From: Rhodamnia argentea
Lineage: Eukaryota > Streptophyta > Magnoliopsida > Myrtales > Myrtaceae
Assembly (NCBI RefSeq): GCF_020921035.1
Contig: NC_063155.1
Coordinates: 26,157,294 to 26,221,293 of the forward strand
Reading direction: 5' to 3'
Length of the DNA stretch: 64,000 nt
In this document: positions 25,060 to 40,900 of the stretch, piece by piece
Layout of the letters: every line of letters starts with the position of its first letter
How positions within the stretch are numbered: the first letter of the stretch is position 1
Program-made: the position numbers and the translations under genes
Notes under the pieces: generated by a model
Told to the model about the DNA's origin: nothing
What the model saw: only the letters and a program-made list of their open reading frames with translations
The model's database searches: none

Positions 25060-26918
25060 AGGCCATGGCGGTTCTTCTTTCTTCCTCAGGCGAGACATGA
25101 GTGCACGTGGGGGAAGAGGGACGCGAATTTTCTGCTAAGATCACCCACCCATGTCCCAAAACCCTTGGATGAGAGAGACGGACACTGTAAATTAGGATCA
25201 CATCGCCTTCTCTCTCTCTCTCTCTCTGAAATTTTTGCAGTTTCAGCGAGGTTTCAGAGAGGGAAAACATCTGGGGTATGATTCTCTCTTCTCCTGCATG
25301 TCAGAACTCTCCTCAGGTTTGTTTGGTTTTTTTGTTTTTTTTTTTTTTTGCATTTTCATTTCTTCTTCATGGTGTTTTCATTGTTCCTGCGACCCCAAAA
25401 GTTTTATCTTCTTGTTTCTCTGGGCAATTAAGAGCCCTCTTTTTTTTCTTCAGAAGTTTTAGCTTGTTGCATCTCTTGCATGTATCTGCAAAAAGGAGGT
25501 CAACTTTGCTGACTCGTAATAGTTCTTGCGAAATCATTTTTCTTGTTTTTTTTCTTGTTTGGTGGGTGTCCATGATATGGAGGAGGACTTTTTGGTGGTC
25601 AATATGTGAAAGCTGGCAGAAAGTTTAGGCTCTTCGTTCGGGATTTTTCTCCCGAGGTTAAATTTTTGGCTTTAGCCATTGTAACATGCTCTCTCTGCAA
25701 GTGTCTAAGCCTACAGTATGATGATGTTGAGGTGAGGTTTCCAGTTGACGGAGTGCTCTGTGCTTGATCGTGTTGTCTTCATTTGGGAATGACAATGACC
25801 TGTTACTGGTCATTTCTTTGTTGCTTAGTTAGTTCTGCAAATTTTTTTGCCTGTCTCTGAACCATCCTTTTCCATTGAGATTCATTCTTATCTTCCTGGC
25901 ATTTCTCTATGTGCTTATATCCTGTCTAGATTGTTCTCATTTTCTTGCTGGCTAAGATTTGATTATTGCATGCCGCCTTAAGAGGAAATTTTGTGAATTT
26001 CGGTCTGAATTTGGCGATTGTCAGGATCCTCTTCTTTTCTTATTTTCCTCTGGTTGGAGAGCAATCTCTGTAGCAGAGTGTACCTTGAGCTTCACTGCGG
26101 GAGTTCTTATCTTGTATGGTTTGGTTTCAAGGAGTTGAGTATGGTTGGGCAACGAATGACACTCAATGAGAATGCCTCCTTCCAGAACTGGGTTAGGAAG
26201 CTTTGCTCTATGAGATGACAAAGACAACACTCTGGTACGTGTCTTTCTCGTAGGTGAGTACTCTATATTTGCATCAAGTTTGGCTGGAAGAAATATTATC
26301 ACATCTAGAGATATCCTCGGGTTGATTAATCTCATAGATGCTGAAGAATGAATCACCTCTTTTTGTCGATGTTTCCACCGTGCTGTGTCAAGCAAGTCAA
26401 CAGAAAATTTGGCAGTTCCCTGCATTTTATAGCAGGAGTTGGCAAGTCAATCTGCCCGTGCAATTTAACATGAGTTGGAAGTTGTTGAATTAATGAAGGG
26501 TGCACTTGAACAATACCAAGTTTCTCTTTACTATCTTCTAAGTGGTCTCCATGACTCAATCTAACATTTACTCTGAATAGAAAAATTGTAAACTCGTAAT
26601 ACCAAATTGTTTCGGGAGAGATTCCTTTGTTTTTACAGTGACTTGTTTTTCGTGTTTGGTTTGTTTCTTGATTGGATGTTATTAGCTGCATTAAAGTCAT
26701 CATCGCGACTTTTTTCTGAAAGCTAACTTCATGATGGGGAGAAAAAGAAATTTTAACAGATATGTTCTTTAAGAACAGCGGACATTAATTCCTCTGTAAA
26801 TCTGCTGTTGCAAAACAGGGGAGGTTCTTTTTCCCAGTTCAGATATATGCCCACTTTGTGAGGTAGTAGGAAATACAAGCCCACCCAATGCATGGTAACA
26901 TAAGTTCATAGAACACAG
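25060..26918 (+). other. Probable leader and 5'UTR intron of the DUF1336 gene
   Basis: This stretch is T-rich like an intron and has no supported coding exon. A plausible 3' splice site (ACACAG) ends at 26918, eight bases before the ATG at 26927, which suggests a leader intron. Open frames at 25235-25628 and 26018-26425 are low-complexity or overlap on opposite strands and are not credited. Confidence 0.4.
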
Positions 26919-26926
26919 GAATCATA

Positions 26927-30371
<3,445 letters not shown>

Positions 30372-31553
30372 TTTCTCGTATGATAGAGAGCACACAATGC
30401 ATCAGCACCGAGGGATTGAGAGCGGTTCTGTCGACTGGTAAATAATTTCAGAGAAACGCGCTTATTCTTCGCTTTGAGGAGAGACAAGGAAGGATGAAAA
30501 TAGCAGAGAACCTTATGCTTCGACGCACGTGTTTCATATCTGTCAATAATCATGCCGGGATGTGTTCTCTAATAGAATTTAATTCATTCTTTTTGTATTC
30601 ACAAGAGATCCTAATCAGTGCTTTGCTTTTCAACTTTAGAAGTCTGATTATTCTGGACCATAATAGTTGACCATCCATCTGTAAAACATTAAAGCGAATG
30701 CATTCTCCAGGATATCGCTCTTAAAATTGAGATGGCTCCTGATACCATAAATTCGAATGATTTCGGTCGCTGAATTGATGTGATAGATATGGCCACCATC
30801 AGAAAACCTTCAAAAAATGCATAAACTTTCGCCGGAACAGTTGGGTTCATGTTGACAATGATCAATGAAGATTCTTGATAACGAATGCAAATCCTACCCT
30901 TGTAAGATGCAGTCCACGAAAGTGGGAGTCAGAGCAGTAAAAGCTATACTATGTACTGAAAATGTAAAGAGGAATGTTTTGCATGTTCCAATAATGGGTG
31001 GTGTGGGTAAATTGGAGGACAACAAAGCTCTTTCAAAAAGAAGTTGCCGCCTCGTGTCCTAAATGTATGACAGAGTATATCATTCCCCATTTGAAGGCAA
31101 ATAGTCTGAGACAACATCAACTTGTTCAAATTAGGCATGCATCAACCTGTACAAAGAATTTTCATTGGTATGGGATGGACAAACACACAAGTAGTAATTT
31201 TATAAAGCACAACCTGACGTATTGTATAAACTCTAAAGCATCCCTATTGTATCTTCATGTACAAAAGAATGCAGGGTAGGAAAAGTAATTTGAATACAAC
31301 ACGCTCTGCCTTGGCAGTTACCCATACAACAACGCATCGCAAGCTCGCCCCTAAACAGGCTCCTTTCCATTTGTCCCTCTTTCTGGTCTATATCATCAAG
31401 CGGAGCACTTGGCCTTGAACAAAACTATGGCCACAAAATGCAGACAATAAATTGGGCCTAATCACTGAAAAGTTCTATTTTTTCCTTTTCCCCCATTGAT
31501 GCACTTTGTTGTCTTCGGTTCATGCTCTGTCATATTCCCAAAAGCAGAACAGT
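30372..31553. other. Shared 3' flank of two convergent genes
   Basis: This is the space between the stop codon of the DUF1336 gene (+) and the stop codon of the WRKY gene (-). It should contain both 3'UTRs. No gene is visible; the open frames at 30865-31279 lack any domain. Confidence 0.5.
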
Positions 31554-34500
31554 TTATGTTATCTGCTCTTTTTTCAAAAGTAGGCGTGCTATCGGCCTAT
31601 TCGCGAGATCTGTCGTGCCACTTGAGGTGCGCCTATTGTATTCTGTGTGATGTGGCCTAACCTGTGGTATGTTAGAGTTGGCAACACTGTGGCTGCTGGT
31701 TCTGGCAACCGGTACATCATGATTGTGTTTACCCTCGTACGTCGTAATGACAGCCTTAGGGTCAGTTGAAGCCCTCTCCACATGTTTACGAACATTGCAT
31801 CCAGGAGTCGTGCACTTGTAATAGCTCCTGCACATTTAAAAAGTAAAGAAAGTGTTATAGCATCCACAGCAATAATGCTGATCAACTTAAATACAGAAGA
31901 ACACCATCTTTTCGACATACAACATTACAAACAGTAAACCTGGTTGCTTATCGCCTTGTAATTTACATGTAAAAGAACAGCAGAGAATCTTAGATACTCA
32001 CTTCAACCTCAGAAACGTTAATTCAATTAAAATCCTGCAATATCCATGCCCATCGTGATCTTGGATCTTTTCTTTTTCTATGGTATTTCGGTGGACGCAA
32101 TTGCGCTTCTGAAGTGCTGGTAGTAAGGGAGATATGATAAAAGAAGGTGACTATGGAAAAATGTGGATGATAGATGCTAAAAGGCAATGATTCAGCAATC
32201 TGTAACACCAAAATCAAAGCTGAGTTTTTGCGCGCCATATTAAAAACATGTGTTAATGACAATACATGCGAGCTTTACCTATTAAATAATTGTTGTTGTT
32301 ACTCTGGCCTATGTAACAAGCTATATTAAATTAGCAGTTGATGAATTTCGAATTGTTAATATCTTATAGAGTAAGAATCCAAAAGATTGTCGTAGAAGGA
32401 AGAAGTACATTTTTGTCCTTCAAGTGCTTATGTTCTATTGTTAGGAGACAAACTTTTCGATGAAATATGGACACTGATTTGCTTGATACTTAAGTATTTG
32501 GGCAGGAGACAGAATGTATGCATACAAGATAGACAGAAAGCAATATGCATTGGTTATATCTAAATATGACATAAATGTAATATTACCTTCAATGCAATTG
32601 TCATTTTTAGTACATTAACAATCTAAAGATGCGATTAGGAAAATAGTAAAGGTGCTTTGGTGCGGCTTCAATCATCACCATGTATGATAAACAACTGTTA
32701 TATGCATCGCCTTGGAACAATCAACAAATTCTTTCCATTACTCAAAGATAAAAGGTCAATATTATAATGTGTAGTAGTGTGGGCGTATGTGTCCATATCA
32801 TCAACATAAACATGTAAAAGAGAAAGCATAAATGCTGTTATAGAATTAACAAAAAGCCAATGTATTGCATAAGCCTTCTACCAGTGAAAACACAGATTTT
32901 CCTTCTTCAGGTTCACCTAGTAGATATATAAATATTGAACTCTCAGAAACAATTAATATTGCATCATCTACTACTTGAAATCAGTATATCATATAAACGA
33001 TAAAGCCTTTTCAAAATGCTGATAAGTGCAGACAATTTTAGACCATCTCAATTGGTGATTGAGGTCGAGAAACCATAACAACAAAGCATAAATATGTCAC
33101 GGACAGCTCCAAGTAATAGCATAGTGAAGCAATTCTGCTCTGCCAAAGGTAGATAGTTGAGTCAGATTAGATTGTTTCTTTCGAAGTTTGAGCTACCATC
33201 TACATTGACATATCCTTGAAGGACGACCAACAAAATAAGCCAGATTGTTGCTTTACATTCTCAGAATCAGAATATTAGGTTTCTAGTTATAGCATCCAGC
33301 TTCTAACCATTAACAAGGAGCATATAATCACCTTGGATAGGGATTCCCTTTGACTACTTTCTGCCCATATTTCCGCCATCTGTAGCCATCGTCCAGAAGA
33401 TCAACTTCACTAGTTGTTTGCACAATTATTTTGGGTTCACTTACAGCCTTGAGTGAAGCAGCAGACTCCACAACCCTGACTTCTGTGTTGCTGCATGGAA
33501 GAAATTTATTATGTATTAGCATAGACAGGGACTTAAACTTTATAAGCATCAGAAAAAGATGCCCTTGTTGAAATTATACCGTCTTTTGGGTTCAGGTTCA
33601 CCTTCACATCTTTCATCTGCTCCATACTCCGAATTACCAACTTCTTCACTGTCACTCGTGCCGGACAAATGCTCGGGAGTTAGTTGGCTAGATTCATGCT
33701 CCTTTCTAAGCATTAAATTAGAAGGTTCGCCATCCTTTAATTGGTTAAAATCGCCACTCTGAACATGTGAAGTAAATTTTGGATGCTCCTGAACATGCGA
33801 ATCACCACCACCAGCAGTCCCAGCATCTTTCCCACGCTTATTTAGAGGAGGTTGATGGTTGTGCTCTCCCTTATAGATAATTTCTGTTATATGGCCGTCA
33901 AGAGAACGCTCAACTTTTTTCTTGACGGGGCAGTCGGGATGCGTGCATTTGTAGTAACTCCTTGGGAATTCACTACCCTTAACCTGTTTCTGCCCATATT
34001 TCCTCCAATTGTACCCATCATCAGCCGGCTTATCTACTTGCAAGGGAGGCTGTGTTCTCAGATCGGACTGCGATAACTCCGACGATTCAGGCACTGCAAC
34101 TTTTTCATTCGGTAAAGATTGTGCCTGCTGGAACATTGGCTGTGCCAGCGATGTTGCAGGCGCTGCAGATGCTGAGTTCGGATATTCAATTTGCATATGC
34201 ATCAGGGACTGGGCTTGTGCAGCCTGAGCAGTGACCTGTGCCAGGGCTTGTTGATGCGACATTCCAAAAGGCCCCTACACATCTCATAAACTCTGCAGAT
34301 AAATATCACCGCTAGAAACCCAAATCTAGAGATGTTCAAATAAGATTAAGCTCAAAATCCGAACTTGTCTAGAGATCTTCAAATAATTGAAATTGGAGTT
34401 CAACTAACATATAATTCAACATAAGCAATCAAGGCATGAGTTCTATCAAGGACAAAGGAAATTAACACAAATACATAACAATATCCGCAATGATAAAATC

Positions 34501-36026
34501 CCCTATTAGGAAAAAAACTCATAACAACATGATAGTTAGTTACATGCCAAATGACTTCCCTTGCTCAGGTTTTTTGGAATCGTCCATCCAAGGGAAACTT
34601 TACTTTTCAAGATTTTCCATAAGGAAAAAACATAACGTCACGAAAAGAGGCAAACAGAAAAAAAAGAGGAGATTTCGTTTGGCCATAGAAGCATTGTCAT
34701 TCACTAAAGAAATTTTCAGGTTTGAGTTTTATATGGTTAATGATCAAGAAAGTGAAGTTTAGAATTTGCTGGAGTTTTGAGTAGAAAGTGACTATTCCCC
34801 AGCACAGACAGACAGACAAACACTATTACACGGTAAATAATATCACTAGCCCTGACAAATGCGTTCATGGAGAACATTGTACAGCTTGTGCTTTGAAGGA
34901 TTCTTCCCACTCATATTTCCTATTAAAGAATAGATGTTAAAAAGGTAAAACTTAAACAAATAGATTAAGAAACCGTTTCAGATAACATTGCACTGAAACT
35001 AATCATAATCAGAAAGCATTTTCTCGGTGTTATGATAGTATCTCATGGAGAATTTAGCAAGAGTATACTTAAAGTTGGTAACTTGGCAATCATAAAGCAA
35101 TTACCAACAAACGATCAGCATGGAACAACTTCCGAGTCGCTCCTTTTGATAAAAGCAAAGTCAGAACTCAATAAAAATCACGATACAATTACGACACTTC
35201 ACGTGGCCCCAACCTAACAAACCGAAGTTTCTCCAGAAAAATTCGGCACTCAAGCTTATAATTTCAAGTTCAGCAGCATCATTCCTCCTCCTTTATTAAA
35301 AGTAACAGCTCTTGCAGCAATCCTGAAGCATTTCATTCAACACCAATCATTTCTCTTACCAAATCTCCACTCTGTTAAGTTTATTATTATGTCATTCCAA
35401 GTCCAGCACAATACGAAAGTCTTGTCTACACTTGATTCCTCGATAAAGCTTGATTTAAGCAGAAGCAAACAATACAATTTACAGCTTGACGGTCAATAAC
35501 AGTGACAAACTGAAACTAGAAACGACCATTTTCAAAGCAGTATATATGGGATAGTTGCAATTACCGGCGAGAAAAACCCCGGCGAGTCGAGCAACGTGGG
35601 GCTCAGCCCCGGGGGCAACGCGAAGAGTGGCGACAGGGGAGGTGGCGCCGAAATTACCAAACCCTCGGGCCGGCTCTGCTTGAACCGGAACTCCCCGTCG
35701 CCGCCTGCGACCGAGGGAGCGGGAGCGGGCTCTCCGCTGGAGGAGGGCGGGCGGTGAGCTGCGGGAGAGGCCATGGCGCCGGCGAGGAGCTGGGAGAAGG
35801 ACTTGTACTCGTCGGAGTCGGAGAAGAAGCTGGAGACGAGGGTCATCGGGCCGGGGCTGAAGCCCAGGCCGAGGCCGAGTCCCCCGGCGGAGGGGGCGGC
35901 GCCGTTGGAGAAGAAGGAGTCGATGGAGGCGCGTGGAGGGAGAGTGATGGTGGGCCGCGCGGGAGGCTTCCCCGATGACGCTGATGGCGACGACGACGAC
36001 TGCGGCGGTTTTTCGTTCGCCGCCAT
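31554..36026 (-). CDS. WRKY4: Group I WRKY transcription factor (WRKY3/WRKY4 type)
   Basis: Four exons on the minus strand join in phase: 36026-35565, 34274-33580, 33490-33332 and 31827-31554, giving about 529 residues. The first exon carries the family's N-terminal motifs ([57 protein letters not shown]). Exon 2 starts with [15 protein letters not shown] and holds the first WRKYGQK (about 244-250), with a zinc site Cys264, Cys269, His292, His294. The second WRKYGQK is at about 424-430 with Cys444, Cys449, His473, His475; the intron within it falls after NPYPR, the conserved position in group I. The protein ends in a short basic KKEQIT tail. Such factors bind W-box DNA (TTGACC/T) in the nucleus; Arabidopsis WRKY3 and WRKY4 act in responses to necrotrophic pathogens. 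WRKY3 versus WRKY4 cannot be settled by eye. Divergent from IPK. Confidence 0.95.
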
Positions 36027-37984
36027 ACTTGGCGAACAAAAGACAAGAAAGGGCAGAAAATATCTCTCTCTCTCTCTCTCTCTCCTCGTTTCTCTAACGA
36101 TCTTCTTCTTCTTCTAAAGAAGGCAATCGAAGCTTGTCGGCGTCTGCGTTATTGGGTCGCTGTCTTTCTGTCTTGGGCGAGCGTTTCAGGATCTGAACTG
36201 CGAAATCAGTACAAGAAAGTCCACGCCACCATGTCCACCTGCAACTGCAAGTCTCTCTCTCTCTCTCTCTCTAAGGACAGACCATGATTTTTTTTTTCAT
36301 TTTTCCTTTTTTTTTTCTGTTTAATAGACAGATCAAGAAATGCATATTGTTTGTTTTCGAGAAAATTGGTGACCCCGTTGACAAAAGGGACACTCTGGTT
36401 TGGACAGCTATATGGCTTCGATGAGATGAGATAAAATGACGGCGTCATCGCCAGTCATGGAGACGACATCTTTCCATGATTTTCCCTTTTCTTTTCTTTT
36501 TTTTTTAATCGCTTATTGACAAGAGTTGCCCAAAAAAGAAAAAAGAAAAAAAAATCTTTAGCGGGATTGCTCTCAAAGCTGACGTATTGCAATTCGGATT
36601 GTCCAACAGAAATTTGATTTAGATCTAGTGTGATTTATGCGTTATAATTTGATACATAAGCGGGTAAAACTATTATGCATCAATATGCAGTAAGACCATC
36701 ACACTATTTAGTACCGCTGCTTAAGAAGGCAGTGGGACCGTCACACCATTGATTACCATTGCTTAAGAAGGCAATCACCTTATGATAGTCTACTAAAGTC
36801 CATGGCCTCCATCGAGATGGCGCTTACCGTGTAATCTAGTTCAAAGATCCTCATATCTGAAGGCATTGCCAAGAGAGTGGTAGCCTGGGAGTGATGATCA
36901 ACTCAATAATAATCGCTCATGAAAGAAGCTGCTTGCCACTTAATTTGGTCCCTTTCTTTTTTGATTCTAGTGATAAGTGGAGGGAGACAACTATATATAA
37001 AGACTATATAAACATAATCTAATCAAGTCACGTGAGATATTTTAATGATCGGATTAGGAATGACACATGTAACACATGAAATACGACTAATGGGTTGACG
37101 CACATTTGCAAAAGAGGTAAAAACTCGATTATGATATCATGATAAAAAGTCCAACAAGAACTTTAAGTTAATAAGTAAAAGGAGATCACACATGTATTAA
37201 ATTTTATTTAATTTTCAAGTGAGATGATTAAATTATGTAAACTAATACGAATATCTCTTACGGGAAAAAATGAAATTTGGGAACTCCGTGCGTGCTGCCA
37301 AACACGATTTCGTAATCAAAATAAATCTGATATTAAAGTCCGACGCAGCTTGATAATTATAAAAAAAAGAAAAAGAAAAATATCAATTAGTACATTAATA
37401 ATGTGTTTGAGAAATCCAAGATCTCCCTCGTAAAAATGTCAGTCAGTGCATTTATGCTGTCTGTGAGAAATCCTCTCTCATTTCTCTAGCTCTCCCTCTC
37501 CGAGAGAAGTTCAGCATATCGAACCGAATCTCCCGGAACTGCAAAGCTTAAGCTTTTACTCTTCTCTAGCTTCATGTGCGGAACTCTATAACGGTGAACA
37601 CGAGGGTCAGCATCTCCTCCTAGGTTTGGGGTTTGTTCATTTAATGATCTTTTTTAACCCACTACAGGATGGGCTATTCCGAGATAACCACAGCCGTCGA
37701 TTATGTCGCACTTGTGTCCCGGATGGGAGCTTATATGATTTGTCATTACGACGAACTCAAATTCATGTGAAGTCGGATCTCGATAAAGAATTTGACTTTT
37801 GAGTCAGCTCGTTCGCTTTCCATTTTTCAACTGCAAAGGACCCATAAAGTTGGGAACTTTTTCTTCAGCAAAGGGAGTGTCTTCATTGGAGGAAGAAGGC
37901 AGAGAGAGCTGGAACAAGAACAAAGAGAGCGTCTTTAATAAAGTGAGCAAGCAAAGCGCTCGAAGAAGACCCAAGAGCACAGTG
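36027..37984. other. Intergenic region between divergent WRKY and IPK genes
   Basis: A (CT)n run at 36064-36084 lies in the probable 5'UTR of the WRKY gene (38-58 bases from its ATG) and another CT run is at 36247-36272. The middle part is AT-rich without genes. From 37799 to 37984 the DNA is open in the IPK reading frame but has no ATG (see findings). Confidence 0.55.
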
Positions 37985-40900
37985 ATGGACCAGCAGCGAT
38001 CGGAGCACCCCAACCTCGTCAGACCACTCCGATGCATCGTCAAACTTGGTTTCTCCTCTTCTCTCGTCTCATCTCCTCCAGTTTTCTTCCTTTTCTTTTT
38101 GTCCATTTTGCTTCTATATTATGAATCGCTTCACACATCCAATGCGTCCATGTTCTTGCAATAACTGACCCGTTCTTCCCGGTCATGCTCACCTCATGTT
38201 CGTCTATTCGTCTCAATCAGTTCTCTTGGGCCAAGATTTGCACTTGTTTTCTTTTTTGGTTTAGTCATTGGGTTCACTTCTGTTCTTCGCGAAGCTACAC
38301 GTGCATAGACCAATAACAAGTGCAAAAAACAATGTTCTGCTTTCTTGACCTACGGTCAGTTTCTTGATATTGGAGAGAGCAGTGGATGATTTCTTTTAAT
38401 TAGCAAGGGTACTGCTATTAGGGGGTTACCAATTTAAAGCTGAGATGGGGATGTCTTGTTTGATTATTATTTAGCTTTAAGAAATGATGATATCCCATGT
38501 CCACGGCACAGGAGGAGCGGCTGTCACGTGCAAAAATGATTTAGAGAAGATCAATGAGGCTCATCTTGAGATGGTGGCAACACAGCTTAGGCAAGTGATG
38601 ATCTCGGGTTCTTCTTCTTCGGAGATCCCAGGGATGGATTGGAGCAAGAGAAGTGGAAAGTTGGAGATATCCCTCAACGTGGATGAGTTTAGAGACCAGG
38701 AGTTGTTGGAGCCGAGCAGTTTCATTGTTGTCCATGGAGCAGGTCAATTATTGATTGCTAAATTTTGGGTCTGAAGGATTTTTTAAGCAGGATAGTTATT
38801 GCTTGTTACTTTATAAGGCTTGAGAAATTGCACTGTGATTACAATCTTTTCCATTGGGAAGAGCAAGCGAAGCTAAATTTGTGATCTTTGGTTTCCAACA
38901 TATGAGGAGGAGCAGACTAAATCCCTCCTTAAATATCATGTTCAGTTATATTATTTGCAATTACTGTGGTTTTGAGTGTAATTGGATTGTTGACGTGCAA
39001 ACAGGTTCTTTTGGGCATTTTCAGGCTAGCCAATCTGGGGTTCATAAAGGAGGCTTGGAACGACCTCTGGTGAAGGCTGGTTTTGTTGCTACACGTATTT
39101 CAGTGAGATTCAGTCTTTGATTTCTTTAATAGCTTCATTTCTCTCTCTTCCTTTGGAGAATTTATCCATTGGCAGTGTCTCCGTATGTCTAGCTGCTATA
39201 ATTATTGCTGGTGCTTTTAATTTCTGAAAATGGCGCTGTAATGTTAATACATATCTGGATGATCGTTGATATAAGTATTTCTTATTGATAAGTATGACCT
39301 CAAGAAATTGCTTCTTCTACTTGGTAACCCTAGACAAACAGAATAAGAAAAGAAAAAAGATGAGATGCAAACCATCCTGTCTAATCTGGGCATTTCGCCC
39401 TTCTGGGATGTGATCTTTTGGTCATTTGTTGAAATCTTGGGGTGCTTTTCTGAGTAGTTGGAAGTCATCTTGTGACAAATATGATGGTTCAGTTCTCAAG
39501 AACAGCCAACAAGAATTGGTGGACAATTAGAAGTGACTTTGCTTAACGTATGATAGCTCAGTTCCTGGAGAAGGACAACTTCAATATTCTAAAGATCGAT
39601 GGACCTCCTTTGTTCGCCATCCTGTTTACATACTAATGATTTCCCATTTGTCGTCCTTCCCTATTTGGAGACTTTACTTTCTTATTGACCAGGGGAACTG
39701 AATTTATGACCTTTATGCTTCCAAACACGGTCTTTCACCTTGACATAACAGAGTGCTAGCAACAGGAAAAGGATCATCGTCTCTTTTTTCATTATCATTT
39801 GTCTTTGGAAATAATTGGAAAGTTGAGTGATGCGAGTGCTGGGTTGGGACTGACGTGCTAACCAAAGCTGTTCCAGTCATCCAATACTAAAATCTTTATG
39901 AACTTTTGAGGAGGATTACATCTTTGTCATCAACTGAACAATAATGCTGGATGACACTGGATGACAGCTTTATTGTTTGCATCTATCATGCCAATGCCAC
40001 CATTGCATGAGTTGTCAAATATAATGAGTTACAAGTTGTTATTCATTATTTGTTGAGTGCTCATTGTTCTGATTTTCCAGCGGGCATCAATGTACTGTTC
40101 ATGTTGTAGATGCAAGCTTCTGTCTTTGCTCCATCAAGTCTTTAGTGGAAATTAGATACTTCATTTCCTTTTTCCTGGCCATATTGTGTATTTTCTGTTT
40201 ATAACTACTTTTTTTTTTTTTTTTCAAACATACAGGTGAGCACACTCAATCTTGAAGTTGTTAGAGCTCTTGCAAGAGGTAGTGATTCACATTTAGTGTC
40301 CAACTTTTACTGCAAGTTGGTTCTCTTTTCTGTGGGTGTTGCTTCTCTTCTTCCTATTGGAGCTGAACTCATGTCTCAAAAACTGACTTCCAAGAAGATA
40401 CCTGTCAGCTAATGTGTTCGGTTAAGGTTACCGTGCCCAAAATGGGAGCTAAATTTAGCTAAGAGCCCATTGAAACTGTGCAGCCATTCATGAATTTCTA
40501 TGTTGACCAAGCTTTAACTTGAGAGAGGCTCATATTCTGTTTTAGCTTAACGAAATACATGTTCATTGAGTTGTTCAATTAGTGAGGCTCATTTGTTAAT
40601 GTTTTTCTTTTTTGCTTTTACACTGACCGCCATGCATTCTGCCCTAGGAAGCACCACACTCTCCAAGGGCCTCCGTGTTGTATCCAACACTCTGACATTT
40701 TCCGACATGTGACCGACATGTGGTCAGCGCTCCAAACACACCACCGACACGAGAGTCCAGCATTCTGACACGTCATTTTGACACGCACGGGGTCAATTTT
40801 AAGTATTTTCAATAAATTAGGGGTCAAAATGTAAATTCATCATAAATATATGCACTTAAGTCATATACCCGGCCACCTCAAAATTAATATACCCAGCCAA

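Noticed and set aside
35479-36046. Alternative frames over WRKY exon 1, on both strands
   Set aside because: Shadows of the GC-rich first exon; only the frame with family motifs ([19 protein letters not shown]) is real.
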